The notes under the pieces: generated by a model
Databases searched by the model: none
Told to the model about the DNA's origin: nothing
What the model saw: the letters and a program-made list of their open reading frames with translations, nothing else
Assembly (NCBI RefSeq): GCF_051155795.1
Contig: NZ_DAXETW010000052.1
Span: 1 to 64,000 of the forward strand
Source of the DNA: Longibacter sp051155795
Lineage (GTDB): Bacteria > Bacteroidota > Rhodothermia > Rhodothermales > Salinibacteraceae
Direction: 5' to 3'
DNA: 64,000 nt
Position numbers and translations under genes: made by a program
In this document: piece after piece, positions 8,333 to 16,381 of the stretch
How the letters are laid out: each line of letters begins with the position of its first letter
How positions within the stretch are numbered: position 1 is the first letter of the stretch

Positions 8333-9030
8333 TCAAGTGTCGACGGGACCCATCTGATAGAACGTTGTCCCGTCGAAGTCAGCCTTGTGCTTGAGCATTC
8401 CGTAGAGACTGTGTAGTCGTTGTACTGGCGTGAACCTTCGGTTTCGCATGACCACTACGACGGCGACCATTTTCGATTTGCCTTGTTCGGTCAGGTGTTG
8501 GTAGAAGGCCCCGACATGGGGCTCACGGCGCACCGCTACGAGGGCGGGCATGTAGTGTGCACGCCGGATGTGTACGTTGCCTTCCCGAGGTACGTGGGCG
8601 GGTTTCAACGGACCGACCGGACCGATGCTGCCGTACGTCGAGCCCGACGTAGGCCCCCCTCACACACGCTCATGTCTTTTGGCAAAGAAAGCCGTTCCCG
8701 CAGAAGCTGGATGGCGCTCTTCGCAACGATCTCCCGAACGCTCGTTGCATGAGCATAGGTCGCTTGCAGGGGCAGGATTGAGCGGACGAGTTTTCAGCCT
8801 TGCCGGACGATCTCCTGGATACGCCGAGCGAGATGACGAATGTTGACTTGAATGTCATTCACCACGATCGTGCTCATCGTGCGGCTTGCGTGGACGGCAT
8901 GGAGACGATTCTTCTCCCGTGCCCACTCGACGGTGAGGTCTGCTATGCGTCGCGAGATCCATCGGAGTTCGACCGACTCGGCCTCCGCTGGGTGTTTGGT
9001 GCACCCATGGCCTGAGGTGCTATTCGGCAT
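8333..9030 (-). pseudogene. IS110-family transposase remnant
   Basis: Read on the minus strand, the pieces of an IS110 transposase lie in the correct order but in different frames. The mid region at 8794-9030 has VEWAREKNRLHAVHASRTM. A piece near 8635-8665 reads AYVGLDVRQHRSGRSV, matching the conserved AYxGLxPRxxxSGxSV. The C-terminus at 8333-8608 has REGNVHIRRAHYMPAL, FYQHLTEQGKSKMVAVV and a DFDG tail. At least two frameshifts separate them, and the N-terminal DEDD domain is not seen. The stop is at 8333. It is non-functional. An IS110 N-terminus at the left window edge could be from a related copy. Confidence 0.8.
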
Positions 9031-9275
9031 CGGCGGCGGCAGGCGGGGGCTGACGCAACGGACAGGCTCATCCGAACAGACACATGCTTCTGTCGCGGAC
9101 TCATGCGGCTACGGACTCACCGGATCAAGACAAGGTAATCGACTCTCAGCCCTGACGCTTGTCTAAATACAACGCGGCCACAACAGCGTCCACCGTGAAC
9201 TGGGCGTCGGGCTGAGCGTAAAGATTGGCCCAAAACTGGGAAGCATCTCTCAACATCGGATCTCGTCACACGAAC

Positions 9276-9502
9276 TTGACGGAGAAAATCAACGAGCGGG
9301 TTCAGCAACTGCCGAAACGAATGCAGGCCGAAGTTCTCCACTTCGTGGAATACCTTCTCGCATAGCCGAGCGGCAGCAAGCGCGTCGGGAGGAGCAAGCG
9401 TGGTCTCGACAATCCTTGTCGCTGGCGATGCGAGGCATGGATAGCGAGGAAGGTCCCGAGTATACCCCGGAGGATTTTGAAGAACGCTTCTCCTCGTCAT
9501 GA
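9276..9502 (+). pseudogene. DUF2281-like antitoxin, frameshifted
   Basis: In one frame the region reads LTEKINERVQQLPKRMQAEV then LHFVEYLLA and stops at TAG. Skipping one base, it continues AERQQARREEQAWSR, SLAMRGMDSEEGPEYTPEDF and EERFSSS, ending at TGA 9500-9502. The VQxLPxxxQxEVLxFVEYLL pattern is typical of DUF2281-type antitoxins. A one-base deletion in the LLA-K/AER linker inactivates it, and the usual ATG is also lost (TTG at 9276 is the first candidate). Its TGA overlaps the ATG of the MazF-like gene (ATGA), the classic antitoxin-toxin coupling. Confidence 0.68.
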
Positions 9503-9856
9503 ACGAGCCGGGCCGAATCGTGCTGTTTCAGTTCCCGCGAACGGATTTGTCGGAAGGCAAGCTTCGCCCGGCGTTGTTGCTCAGTGAGGTGCCAGGCGCC
9601 TACGAGGATTGGCTGATCTGTATGATCTCCTCGCAAGTGCATCAGCGAATCGACGGGTTCGACGAGATGATCGAGGAAGATGATGAGGGCTTTGCCCGCT
9701 CGGGACTCAACGCAAACGAGCGTGTTTCGGATTGGCCGTCTGGCTGTCGTGGAAGGTGAGATGCTGGAGGTAAGGATTGGCACGATCAGCCCGGAGCGAA
9801 CACAACGGATCCGGATAAAACTTACCGAGTGGATTCGCGTCGGCGCAAAACGTTGA
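9499..9856 (+). pseudogene. MazF/PemK-type toxin, frameshifted
   Basis: From ATG 9499 the frame reads GRIVLFQFPRTDLSEGKLRP, then ALLLSEVPGAYEDWLICMIS, a PemK/MazF-type ribonuclease start (the GK-RPALxLS motif). It stays in frame to FARSGLNA and then ends early at a stop near 9757. In the plus-two frame the family C-terminus resumes as TSVFRIGRLAVVEGEMLE and runs to TGA 9854-9856. A single indel near 9710-9720 explains the break. MazF toxins cut mRNA at short motifs. This copy has lost the C-terminal strand and helix, so activity is unlikely. Its antitoxin upstream is also broken. Confidence 0.72.
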
Positions 9857-10447
9857 GCGGAAACGATGGCCGTATACCCGAGCGTTGCACCTGGCGAAAA
9901 GCGTATGCGCTTTTACTTTCGTATGGAAGTTCAGCACTTATTCTGCCTGTCCCAGAAGTGGTGCCGCAAGTTTCCACAGGTGAACTCGACCGGTAGATAC
10001 CCTCTTGAAAGTCAAGCAGCAACCGGCACTTTCTCGGGCATCCGGTAGAAGCTCTCGCCGTCGAAGTCTTGGTTTGTGACTGCGCCGTTCGTGGATATCA
10101 GGAAAGAGGCGAAACGACTACTTCGTTTCTGGAAGACGTACGTACCGTCCAACTGCAACAGGCGGTACTTGGCCCCCCAATTCTTGAACGTACAGAGCGA
10201 GGTCTTGGGTTGGACCCAGTTGATGAAGAGACCGAGTTTCAGGAGAATGCGACTGAACTTGAACAGCGGGTGCTAGCCCTCAAGAACAGGTCGAAGGAGC
10301 GATTCGGCGCTTTAGCAATATGACTCGGTGCTGCACCGGACGGTGTCGGTGTGCGCGTAGAATTGACCGGCGCGTCTCGGTTGCTCACCGTGAGGCGCGG
10401 TGTGATCACGGCCGGTGAGCTAACCCATTGTGCAGAAGAGTGACATC
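9857..10447. other. region with IS110 scrap and an unsupported ORF
   Basis: This holds the small IS110 C-terminal scrap described separately. A TTG-started plus-strand frame at 10069-10323 would encode an acidic, possibly helical 84-residue peptide ending LEQRVLALKNRSKERFGALA. It overlaps the IS110 scrap and has no ribosome-binding site, so I do not call it as a gene; it may be the tail of a lost one. Nothing else was recognised. Confidence 0.35.
10012..10100 (-). pseudogene. IS110 transposase C-terminal scrap
   Basis: On the minus strand the sequence ending at TGA 10012-10014 reads NQDFDGESFYRMPEKVPVAA. This parallels the last residues of the 8.3-kb remnant (KADFDGTTFYQMGPVDT). Only the extreme C-terminus can be read; upstream the frame breaks. 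It is evidence of a second IS110 insertion or of a duplication and rearrangement of the first. Confidence 0.55.
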
Positions 10448-10861
10448 ATGGATGACTTCCCAACCGGTGCGGTGGAGCTAACACAGCTGCTGGTCGTCAG
10501 CGATCTCGATCGTTCGCGGGCGTTCTACTGTAACGTTCTCGGCGCTGACGTGCACAGAGAATATGGCGGGACCTCCCTCGTGCTCCAGTTTCAGGGAGTG
10601 TGGCTGCTGCTGGTGACAGGGGGCGGACCCACCGAGGACAAGCCGTCGGTGACGTTTGCGCCGCCCCCGGACCCCGATGTGGTCAGCCACCAGTTGACGA
10701 TGCGGGTGCCGGACTGCCAGGCAGCCTATGAGATATTGCGGGGGCGAGGCGCGAAGTTTTTGACGCCGCCTCATGACCGCGGCGGTGAGATCCGCTGCTT
10801 CTTCCGGGACCCCGACGGACACCTCCTGGAGATCAGCGAGATCCCTGATGGATCCGCCTAA
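10448..10861 (+). CDS. VOC (glyoxalase-like) family protein
   Basis: A 137-residue vicinal-oxygen-chelate protein. Two beta-alpha-beta-beta-beta modules can be seen. The first opens TQLLVVSDLDRSRAFYCNVL (about 11-30). The second opens SHQLTMRVPDCQAAYEILRG and closes CFFRDPDGHLLEISE, where Glu of LLEISE is the usual metal ligand. VOC proteins include glyoxalases, dioxygenases and drug-binding proteins; the ligand is not evident. The start at 10448 is chosen over GTG 10430 because of a purine-rich AGAAGAG eight bases upstream. The 390 bases downstream hold no gene. Confidence 0.8.
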   Translation: MDDFPTGAVELTQLLVVSDLDRSRAFYCNVLGADVHREYGGTSLVLQFQGVWLLLVTGGGPTEDKPSVTFAPPPDPDVVSHQLTMRVPDCQAAYEILRGRGAKFLTPPHDRGGEIRCFFRDPDGHLLEISEIPDGSA

Positions 10862-11252
10862 CCCGCGTGCGGCAGACAGCGGGCTGGCGCTCATTTTTCC
10901 CGAGAGCGTCTTCCACGCGGTTTCCATCTATACGCCCTGTGCGGTGCGGCTACGTTTGAGCGGGAGACAGCACTCTTACAAAGCGGCGCCATGAGCACCG
11001 AGGCCATGCCTGGAAGCGCTCGGAGCGATGGGCGTGCGGCCGCGGGAATCCAGCGTTGTCAACCGCGGCTCCGGAACCCCTCCGAGTCCGCGAATTCCTG
11101 TCGGCGAAGGTGGTACCCGTGTCGGGCAGGAGGGAAGGAATGGGAAAATAGACGTATCCACTCAAGAATAGATTTGTGGGTTCAGTCAGGCCACCATGAT
11201 CGTTTACGCCTAATATTAACTGTAAGCATTCATTTATCGGCTCGGGTCCCCC
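10862..11252. other. intergenic, no gene supported
   Basis: 391 bases. Short frames on both strands are GC-rich shadows without motifs. An AT-rich patch around 11203-11235 just upstream of the next gene is the likeliest place for its promoter, but no clear consensus is seen. Confidence 0.45.
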
Positions 11253-11693
11253 ATGGCTCCAACCCTGCTCTTCGCCTATACAGCGTGTGGAGTTTTTCTC
11301 CTCACCGGTCTATTCACGGGCGCCTGGAAGTACTACCACATCCATTCTTCGGAGGAAGCTCAAGCCCCTGTCTATGTTGACATCGCGCATCGATCTTCGC
11401 TGATGTATAGCTTTGCCACACTGGTTCTGGCCAAATTTGTCGAACTGAGTCCCTACTCTGAGACGGTGACGTTCTGGTCGGCCCTCGCGCCCATCGTGTT
11501 TTTCGCTCTGGCGATTTCGACGTATGTGATCCATGGGATTCTGAAAGACACCGATAATCAAATGAAACGCCCGCACCGACTGGGATCATTTACGCTCCCA
11601 AACTGGGTGATCATCGCGTTTATGGGGGCGCTGATCGTTGCTGAGATCGGCGGTTTCGGGATTCTATTTGTTGGATTCTTGAGCACGCTCTAG
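11253..11693 (+). CDS. four-helix integral membrane protein, unknown
   Basis: A 146-residue protein with four hydrophobic segments (about 3-22, 48-67, 76-98 and 115-142). There is a conserved-looking HRSSLMYSF after the first loop. The layout and the histidine-containing second helix recall small four-helix isomerase-type membrane proteins (HabA/StyC-like), but the similarity is weak and I would not assign that activity. It is preceded by an AT-rich stretch and followed by 250 bases without a gene. It lies between two unrelated VOC genes. Confidence 0.6.
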   Translation: MAPTLLFAYTACGVFLLTGLFTGAWKYYHIHSSEEAQAPVYVDIAHRSSLMYSFATLVLAKFVELSPYSETVTFWSALAPIVFFALAISTYVIHGILKDTDNQMKRPHRLGSFTLPNWVIIAFMGALIVAEIGGFGILFVGFLSTL

Positions 11694-11820
11694 GTCGCGG
11701 CGGGTCGCGCCGATTCTCTGCTTTTGACCGGCTAAATCACGGGGAGGGGAGTGGGGCACGGGGCGGGTCTCGGAGCAGGCGATACGTTTCCGCGGTCGGT
11801 AAGGAGCGCTGTGGCCCCGC

Positions 11821-11852
11821 TTGCAACCGAGGATGCCTGATGACTTTATAAT
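11821..11852 (+). promoter_or_regulatory. possible promoter upstream of VOC gene
   Basis: TTGCAA at 11821 and TATAAT at 11847 stand 20 bases apart in GC-rich surroundings, 100 bases before the VOC start. The -10 box is perfect for a sigma-70 consensus, but the spacing is long and Bacteroidota promoters often differ, so support is weak. Confidence 0.22.
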
Positions 11853-11951
11853 CGTTGGCATGTCACGACCTTTCTCGACATGTCTCGAACGTCACGAAGC
11901 CCGGCGCGGCGGAAATCTCTCTACGTGCACCGCAACGATTGGCATAGAACG

Positions 11952-12320
11952 ATGAACAAGGTGGAACTCAAGGGAATTCCCATCCTTCGCATCACCGATG
12001 TTCAGGTGGCTAAGCAGTTCTATGGGGAATTTCTTGGCTTCAAGGTGGACTGGGAGCACTACTATGCAGAGGATGCGCCGGTCTACATGCAGATGTCTCG
12101 CGATGGGCTCGTCCTTCACTTGTCCGAAAACGACCGTTTCGCAAGGGGCTCCGTTGTCTTCGTTGAGACCACCGGTATCGACGCGCTCCACGACGAGTTG
12201 TCCCAGAAGCCGGGTCCGTGGACACCTCCGGGGATTTCGTCAACGCCCTGGCAGACGAAGCAGATGGAACTCGACGACCCGTTTGGAAACCTGCTGCGAT
12301 TCAACGAAAACAACGCGTAG
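11952..12320 (+). CDS. glyoxalase superfamily protein (bleomycin-resistance-like)
   Basis: A 122-residue VOC-fold protein of the bleomycin-binding type. It has KGIPILRITDVQVAKQFYGE at the start, then GFKVDWEH, a central DGLVLHLSE and the closing KQMELDDPFGNLLRFNE. The binding-protein versions of this fold sequester glycopeptide antibiotics and lack metal ligands, but other relatives have unknown roles. The ATG at 11952 is preferred: the upstream frame to 11880 is Arg/Ser-rich and unlike the family N-terminus. It is similar in fold to the VOC protein at 10.4 kb but divergent in sequence, so not a recent duplicate. Confidence 0.8.
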   Translation: MNKVELKGIPILRITDVQVAKQFYGEFLGFKVDWEHYYAEDAPVYMQMSRDGLVLHLSENDRFARGSVVFVETTGIDALHDELSQKPGPWTPPGISSTPWQTKQMELDDPFGNLLRFNENNA

Positions 12321-12732
12321 CGAAGAAAGAATCGTGGCCGTGTCGCGAAGGCAGTTACGCTCAGGTGCGAATAACCATCAATGCGGCAGGCGGCTGGCTG
12401 CAGCCCCTCGGTTTGGTCGTGATTTCGCCGTCTATGTAATGCGTCGATATCCCGTCCTGGTTGAACTGAACCGATCGATTAAGAATAGGACAGAACGCGT
12501 CGGTAAAGGCGAGCGACGCGCACTTCGTTTGTCGCGCGAAGTGTTTGGCGCTTAAAATGGAGTTGCCGGCGTGAACGGAGGAAGAGGCGGGTTGAGCGGT
12601 GGCACGCGGACCCGGCTCCGTATTTCAGGCATCGTGCGTTCCTTGCTTGCGGCCGCTCAGGAGAAAGCGATCTCGGTCGAGGATGCGTCGACGGAACGGA
12701 CCGAGCGTGCAGGCGGAGGAGCGTCTATGCCG
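12321..12732. other. intergenic, no gene supported
   Basis: 412 bases between the VOC gene and the tRNA terminator. A 7-bp stem hairpin (12521-12543) lacks a T-tract. Open frames here are short, Arg-rich and without ribosome-binding sites. Confidence 0.45.
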
Positions 12733-12775
12733 AAATAAAAAGCCCCTGAACCACCGTCTCCGGCGCTCAGGGGCT
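12733..12775 (-). terminator. rho-independent terminator of tRNA-Lys
   Basis: On the minus strand AGCCCCTGA ... TCAGGGGCT forms a 9-bp stem (12741-12775), followed by TTTTTATTT. It lies 19 bases past the tRNA 3' end and is oriented for it. Confidence 0.85.
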
Positions 12776-12793
12776 AATTTCTGATCTGTATGA

Positions 12794-12869
12794 TGGTAGG
12801 CCCGGGGGGACTCGAACCCCCAACCCACGGATTAAGAGTCCGTTGCTCTACCAGTTGAGCTACGGGCCT
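12794..12869 (-). tRNA. tRNA-Lys (anticodon CTT)
   Basis: A complete 76-base tRNA on the minus strand with an encoded CCA end. The acceptor stem AGGCCCG pairs with CGGGCCT. The D arm is GCTC...GAGC. The anticodon arm ACGGA-CTCTTAA-TCCGT gives anticodon CTT. The T arm shows GGTTCGAGTCC. It decodes AAG. Its 3' end faces the mobile-element-rich left part of the window, the orientation expected if an island had integrated at a tRNA 3' end. No integrase or duplicated 3' end was seen. Confidence 0.96.
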
Positions 12870-13087
12870 GGGTCATGCTGTCGCGGATCCTCTCCGTAAA
12901 GGTATGTGCCCAAACCTGCCGTGCGGCGGTCGGTTTCACGGATAAGGCCGATCACTGATGTTTCACACGCATCGGATGGCCCGAAAGGGTGTAACCGTTA
13001 TTGCAAGTAAGCCAAGTTGGAAATCAGGGCGATCAGCCGGGTGGGTCGCGGGATCTCGTTCCACTCTGCACACCGGATCGCCGCGAT

Positions 13088-15136
13088 TCAAAGCGCCTCC
13101 GGCACGTTGCGATCCAGCTCGTCAAGCCAGGCCTTTGCGCTGGCGTCCGACGGGGCACGCCAGTCGCCGCGAGGGGAGAGCGATCCGCCCGATCCAACCT
13201 TCGGTGCGTTCGGGATGGCCGACCGCTTGAACTGGCTGAACTCGAAGAATCGGCGAACAAAGACGCGGAGCCACGCCTTGATTTCGGCAATGTCGTACTC
13301 CTCCGACTCGTCGCCTGGCACACGCTCGGCCGATCCCGGCCCCCAGGCGTGGTGCGACAGAAAGGCCACCTTGCTCGGGCGAAAACCAAAGCGGCTGATG
13401 TAGTACAGGTTGAAGTCCTGCAGCGGGTACGGGCCGACGATGTCCTCCGACGATTGTGATGGTTGCCGGCCATCGGAGGATCCGGGCACGAGTTCGGGCG
13501 AGATCTCTGTGTCGAGAATGGAGCGGAGCACGTTCGTCGCAGCGTCGCCGAACGGGTCGGTTTCGCAGACCCAGTGGATAAGGTGACTGATCAATGTCTT
13601 CGGGACGGAGGCATTGACCGCGTAGTGCGACATGTGGTCGCCGACACCGTATGTCGCCCAGCCCAGCGCGAGTTCGCTCAGGTCACCGGTCCCGACCACC
13701 ATCCCGCCCTCGTGGTTCGCCAGCCGGAAGAGAAGGGAGGTGCGCGCACCCGCCTGGACGTTTTCGAACGTGATGTCGTACTGCTCTTCCCCGTGGTGAA
13801 ACGGGTGATCGAGCGCTTCGAACATGGCCGCCGTGAGCGGTTCGATGTCGATCTCGTTCGCAGACACGCCCAGCGCGTCCATGAGTCGATGGGCGTTCGT
13901 CCGGGTGCGCTCGCTGGTGGCATACCCGGGGAGAGTGTAACATAGAATGTTGTTCCGCGGCAGGCCCAGGCGGTCCATCGTCCGAGCCGCCACGAGCAGC
14001 GCCTGCGTCGAGTCCAGGCCGCCGCTGATGCCGAGGACGAGCTTGTCGATGCCCGTGGCGCGGAGCCGCTGCTCCAGCCCCTGAATCTGGATGTTGTACG
14101 CTTCGCGGCAGCGCTCGTCCCGCAGGTCTGGGTTGGCCGGCACGTATGGATACCGTTCCAGCGTCCGCTCGAGGGGAACCGATGCCGTCGGAACGTCGAA
14201 GTCGAACGGAATCCGCCGGAGCCGGGCGATGCGGTCGCTGTGCTCGCCGGCTGCGTCGTTGAAGCTCGTCATGCGCATTCGCTCCTGCTGTAACCGGCCG
14301 ACGTCGATATCGGCGGTGATCAACTGCTCATCATCCGCGAATCGCTCTGATTCGGCCAGCCGGCGAGCGTTTTCGTAGATGAGGGCGTGGCCGTCCCATG
14401 CCATGTCCGTCGTCGACTCTCCGGGCCCGGAGGCGGCGTACAGGTAGGCGGAGAGGCACCGGCCGGACTGGTTGGCGCACAGTTGCCGGCGGTACCCCGC
14501 CTTGCCCATCGTAATATTGCTGGCGGATAGGTTGGCGCAGATGGTGGCGCCCCCCATGGCTGCATACGTGCTCGGGGGGATGGGCGTCCACACGTCTTCG
14601 CAGATCTCGGGGAAGACGGTGAACCCGTCGAGGCTCGTCGCCTCGTACATCAGGTGGTTTCCGAACGGCACCTTTTCCCCGAACAGTTCGACTGAATCCT
14701 GGACGGCGTCCCGAGCCGACGTGAACTGGCGTTTCTCGTAGAACTCCCGATAGTTCGGCAAATACGTTTTCGGAGAGACGCCGAGCACGCGCCCGCCATG
14801 AAGGGCCACCGCGGCGTTGAAAAGCTGTCCCCCGACGCGGAGCGGCATTCCGACCAGGAGCAGCGGTCGGAGCTCGTGGGTGGCATCGCGAACGTGGTGC
14901 AGCGCCTCCATCGCTGCGTCCAGAAGCGCATCCTGGTGGAAGAGGTCGTCGTTCGTGTAGCAGGTCAGGCCCATCTCCGGAAAGACGACCAGCCCGGCGT
15001 GGCGGTCGGAGGCCCGTTGCGCGAGCTCGATCGTTCGGTTTGCGTTGTCGGAGGGGGAGGCGACGCGCATCCGTGGCACGCCGACGGCGACGCGAACGAA
15101 GTCGTGGGCATAGAGCGACGAGAACGGTCGATCCAT
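13088..15136 (-). CDS. nadE: glutamine-dependent NAD+ synthetase
   Basis: A 682-residue two-domain enzyme that makes NAD+ from deamido-NAD+, ATP and glutamine, the last step of NAD biosynthesis. The N-terminal nitrilase-like glutaminase (about 15-320) has the catalytic triad Glu54 (FPEMGLT), Lys123 (SPKTYLPNY) and Cys179 (EICEDVW). The C-terminal synthetase (about 345-682) has the PP-loop SGGLDST at 371-377 and VGTGDLSELALGW further on. The length matches the long glutamine-using class. The gene is transcribed away from the LDH-like gene, with 290 bases of divergent spacer. Confidence 0.95.
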   Translation of the reverse strand: MDRPFSSLYAHDFVRVAVGVPRMRVASPSDNANRTIELAQRASDRHAGLVVFPEMGLTCYTNDDLFHQDALLDAAMEALHHVRDATHELRPLLLVGMPLRVGGQLFNAAVALHGGRVLGVSPKTYLPNYREFYEKRQFTSARDAVQDSVELFGEKVPFGNHLMYEATSLDGFTVFPEICEDVWTPIPPSTYAAMGGATICANLSASNITMGKAGYRRQLCANQSGRCLSAYLYAASGPGESTTDMAWDGHALIYENARRLAESERFADDEQLITADIDVGRLQQERMRMTSFNDAAGEHSDRIARLRRIPFDFDVPTASVPLERTLERYPYVPANPDLRDERCREAYNIQIQGLEQRLRATGIDKLVLGISGGLDSTQALLVAARTMDRLGLPRNNILCYTLPGYATSERTRTNAHRLMDALGVSANEIDIEPLTAAMFEALDHPFHHGEEQYDITFENVQAGARTSLLFRLANHEGGMVVGTGDLSELALGWATYGVGDHMSHYAVNASVPKTLISHLIHWVCETDPFGDAATNVLRSILDTEISPELVPGSSDGRQPSQSSEDIVGPYPLQDFNLYYISRFGFRPSKVAFLSHHAWGPGSAERVPGDESEEYDIAEIKAWLRVFVRRFFEFSQFKRSAIPNAPKVGSGGSLSPRGDWRAPSDASAKAWLDELDRNVPEAL

Positions 15137-15426
15137 TCGGGGAGGGAGGCAATCGGCTCGGGCAGTAGCGGAGGGCGCCGCGTTCGTGGACGGCTGCTGG
15201 AGTGCGTACCCGGGCTACGGCATGGAGATCCGACAACCACGTGGAAGAACGGTCGGGCATGTGAGGATCGCCCCGACACCGGACTCGCGCATTGGCGCAC
15301 GCCCGGATCGTGAAAACCGGGGACGCAGCCGACTGCCGGGATGGGTATTGTATCATTGGCGAAGTCGATGGAAAGCACGACGTGCGCTTCGCCGGAATCT
15401 CCACCCCGACCTGACGCTCCGCGGCC

Positions 15427-16353
15427 ATGGAAGACGTCTCCGCTGCACCGCTCATTCATCGAATCGGCATCATCGGTTCCGGACCGACGGCGGCCTCATC
15501 CGCGCATGCGCTCCTCCGGGTGTCGCTCTCGCAGAGCTTGATTTCGGTGCCCGCGCCCGATGGCGCGCCGACCCACTCGCTGACGGATCTGATCCGAACC
15601 CATGCTCCCGTCGGTGCCTCCTCCCTCCGGGCAGGCACCATGGAAGAACTCTCCGGCGTGCGGGTCGTGGTGATGGCGATGGAACCGCTGGATGACCTCG
15701 CGGACACCCGGGCTCACATTGCATCGGTCACCCGGGCGCTCGATGAGGTGGCGCCGGACGCCGTCGTCATCGTGGCCGGCGAACCGATCGACGAGGGGAC
15801 ATGCGCCGTAATCGGGGCGACCTCTCGAGACGCCTCCCGTGTATTCGGGCTCGGTACCTGCGCGGAAACCCGCGAGCTCCGGTGCCGCGTATCCGACCAC
15901 TATCAGGTCGATCCGTCGTCCGTCTACGCGCTGGTCATTGGTCACCACGGCGGCGGCGCCGTGCCCGTCTGGAGCCACGTCCTGATCGGTGCCCATCCGA
16001 TCATTCGCGGGCAGGTGGCCGGGAAGACCTTCGACCGAGAGGCGATGTGGGACGCGTTCGCCCGCGGGTGCGAGCGAGCGGCGAAGCCGGTGGACGATCG
16101 CAGTGAGCGCGACGGGTTTGAGCAGTGCCTTAGCGAGTGCGTGCGGTCGGTCGTCCGGGACGAACGGCGCGTGCTACCCGTCTCGGCGCGCGTGGACGGT
16201 CCGTTTGACGTTCGGGACGTCTGCCTGGCGCTCCCGACGATTGTCGGACGCGATGGGTGCCATGGTCGGGTCCTGCCGGACCTGGCAAACGACGAGGTCC
16301 GCGCCTTCCAGAAAGCGGCATCCATGCTCGGCTCAGCCGCGTCCGTTGTATGA
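15427..16353 (+). CDS. lactate/malate dehydrogenase-like protein with altered active site
   Basis: A 308-residue protein with the LDH/MDH fold. The Rossmann start is IGIIGSGPTA (GxxGxG at 14-19), and the C-terminal half shows YQVDPSSVYALVIGHHGGGA and PVWSHV, equivalent to IGEHGDxxxPVWS. The catalytic histidine is kept (His174). The partner Asp of the LDH motif LDxARLR is Glu147 in AETRELR, and the substrate-binding Arg171 position is Glu150. The NP motif after strand E is GEP. Canonical 2-hydroxyacid oxidation is therefore doubtful; it may be a diverged enzyme or a NAD-binding regulator. It is divergent from nadE and convergent with the BaeRF-like gene. Confidence 0.72.
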   Translation: MEDVSAAPLIHRIGIIGSGPTAASSAHALLRVSLSQSLISVPAPDGAPTHSLTDLIRTHAPVGASSLRAGTMEELSGVRVVVMAMEPLDDLADTRAHIASVTRALDEVAPDAVVIVAGEPIDEGTCAVIGATSRDASRVFGLGTCAETRELRCRVSDHYQVDPSSVYALVIGHHGGGAVPVWSHVLIGAHPIIRGQVAGKTFDREAMWDAFARGCERAAKPVDDRSERDGFEQCLSECVRSVVRDERRVLPVSARVDGPFDVRDVCLALPTIVGRDGCHGRVLPDLANDEVRAFQKAASMLGSAASVV

Positions 16354-16381
16354 CGAGTGCAGGCCGCATCGACTGCCGGGC

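Noticed and set aside
10069..10323. Plus-strand ORF of 84 residues
   Set aside because: TTG start without a ribosome-binding site, overlapping the IS110 scrap; a mixture of composition signals only.
1..12800. Direct repeat of the tRNA-Lys 3' end as an att site (ATGGTAGG near position 3)
   Set aside because: Only eight bases match and they lie inside the IS110 coding sequence; this is chance.
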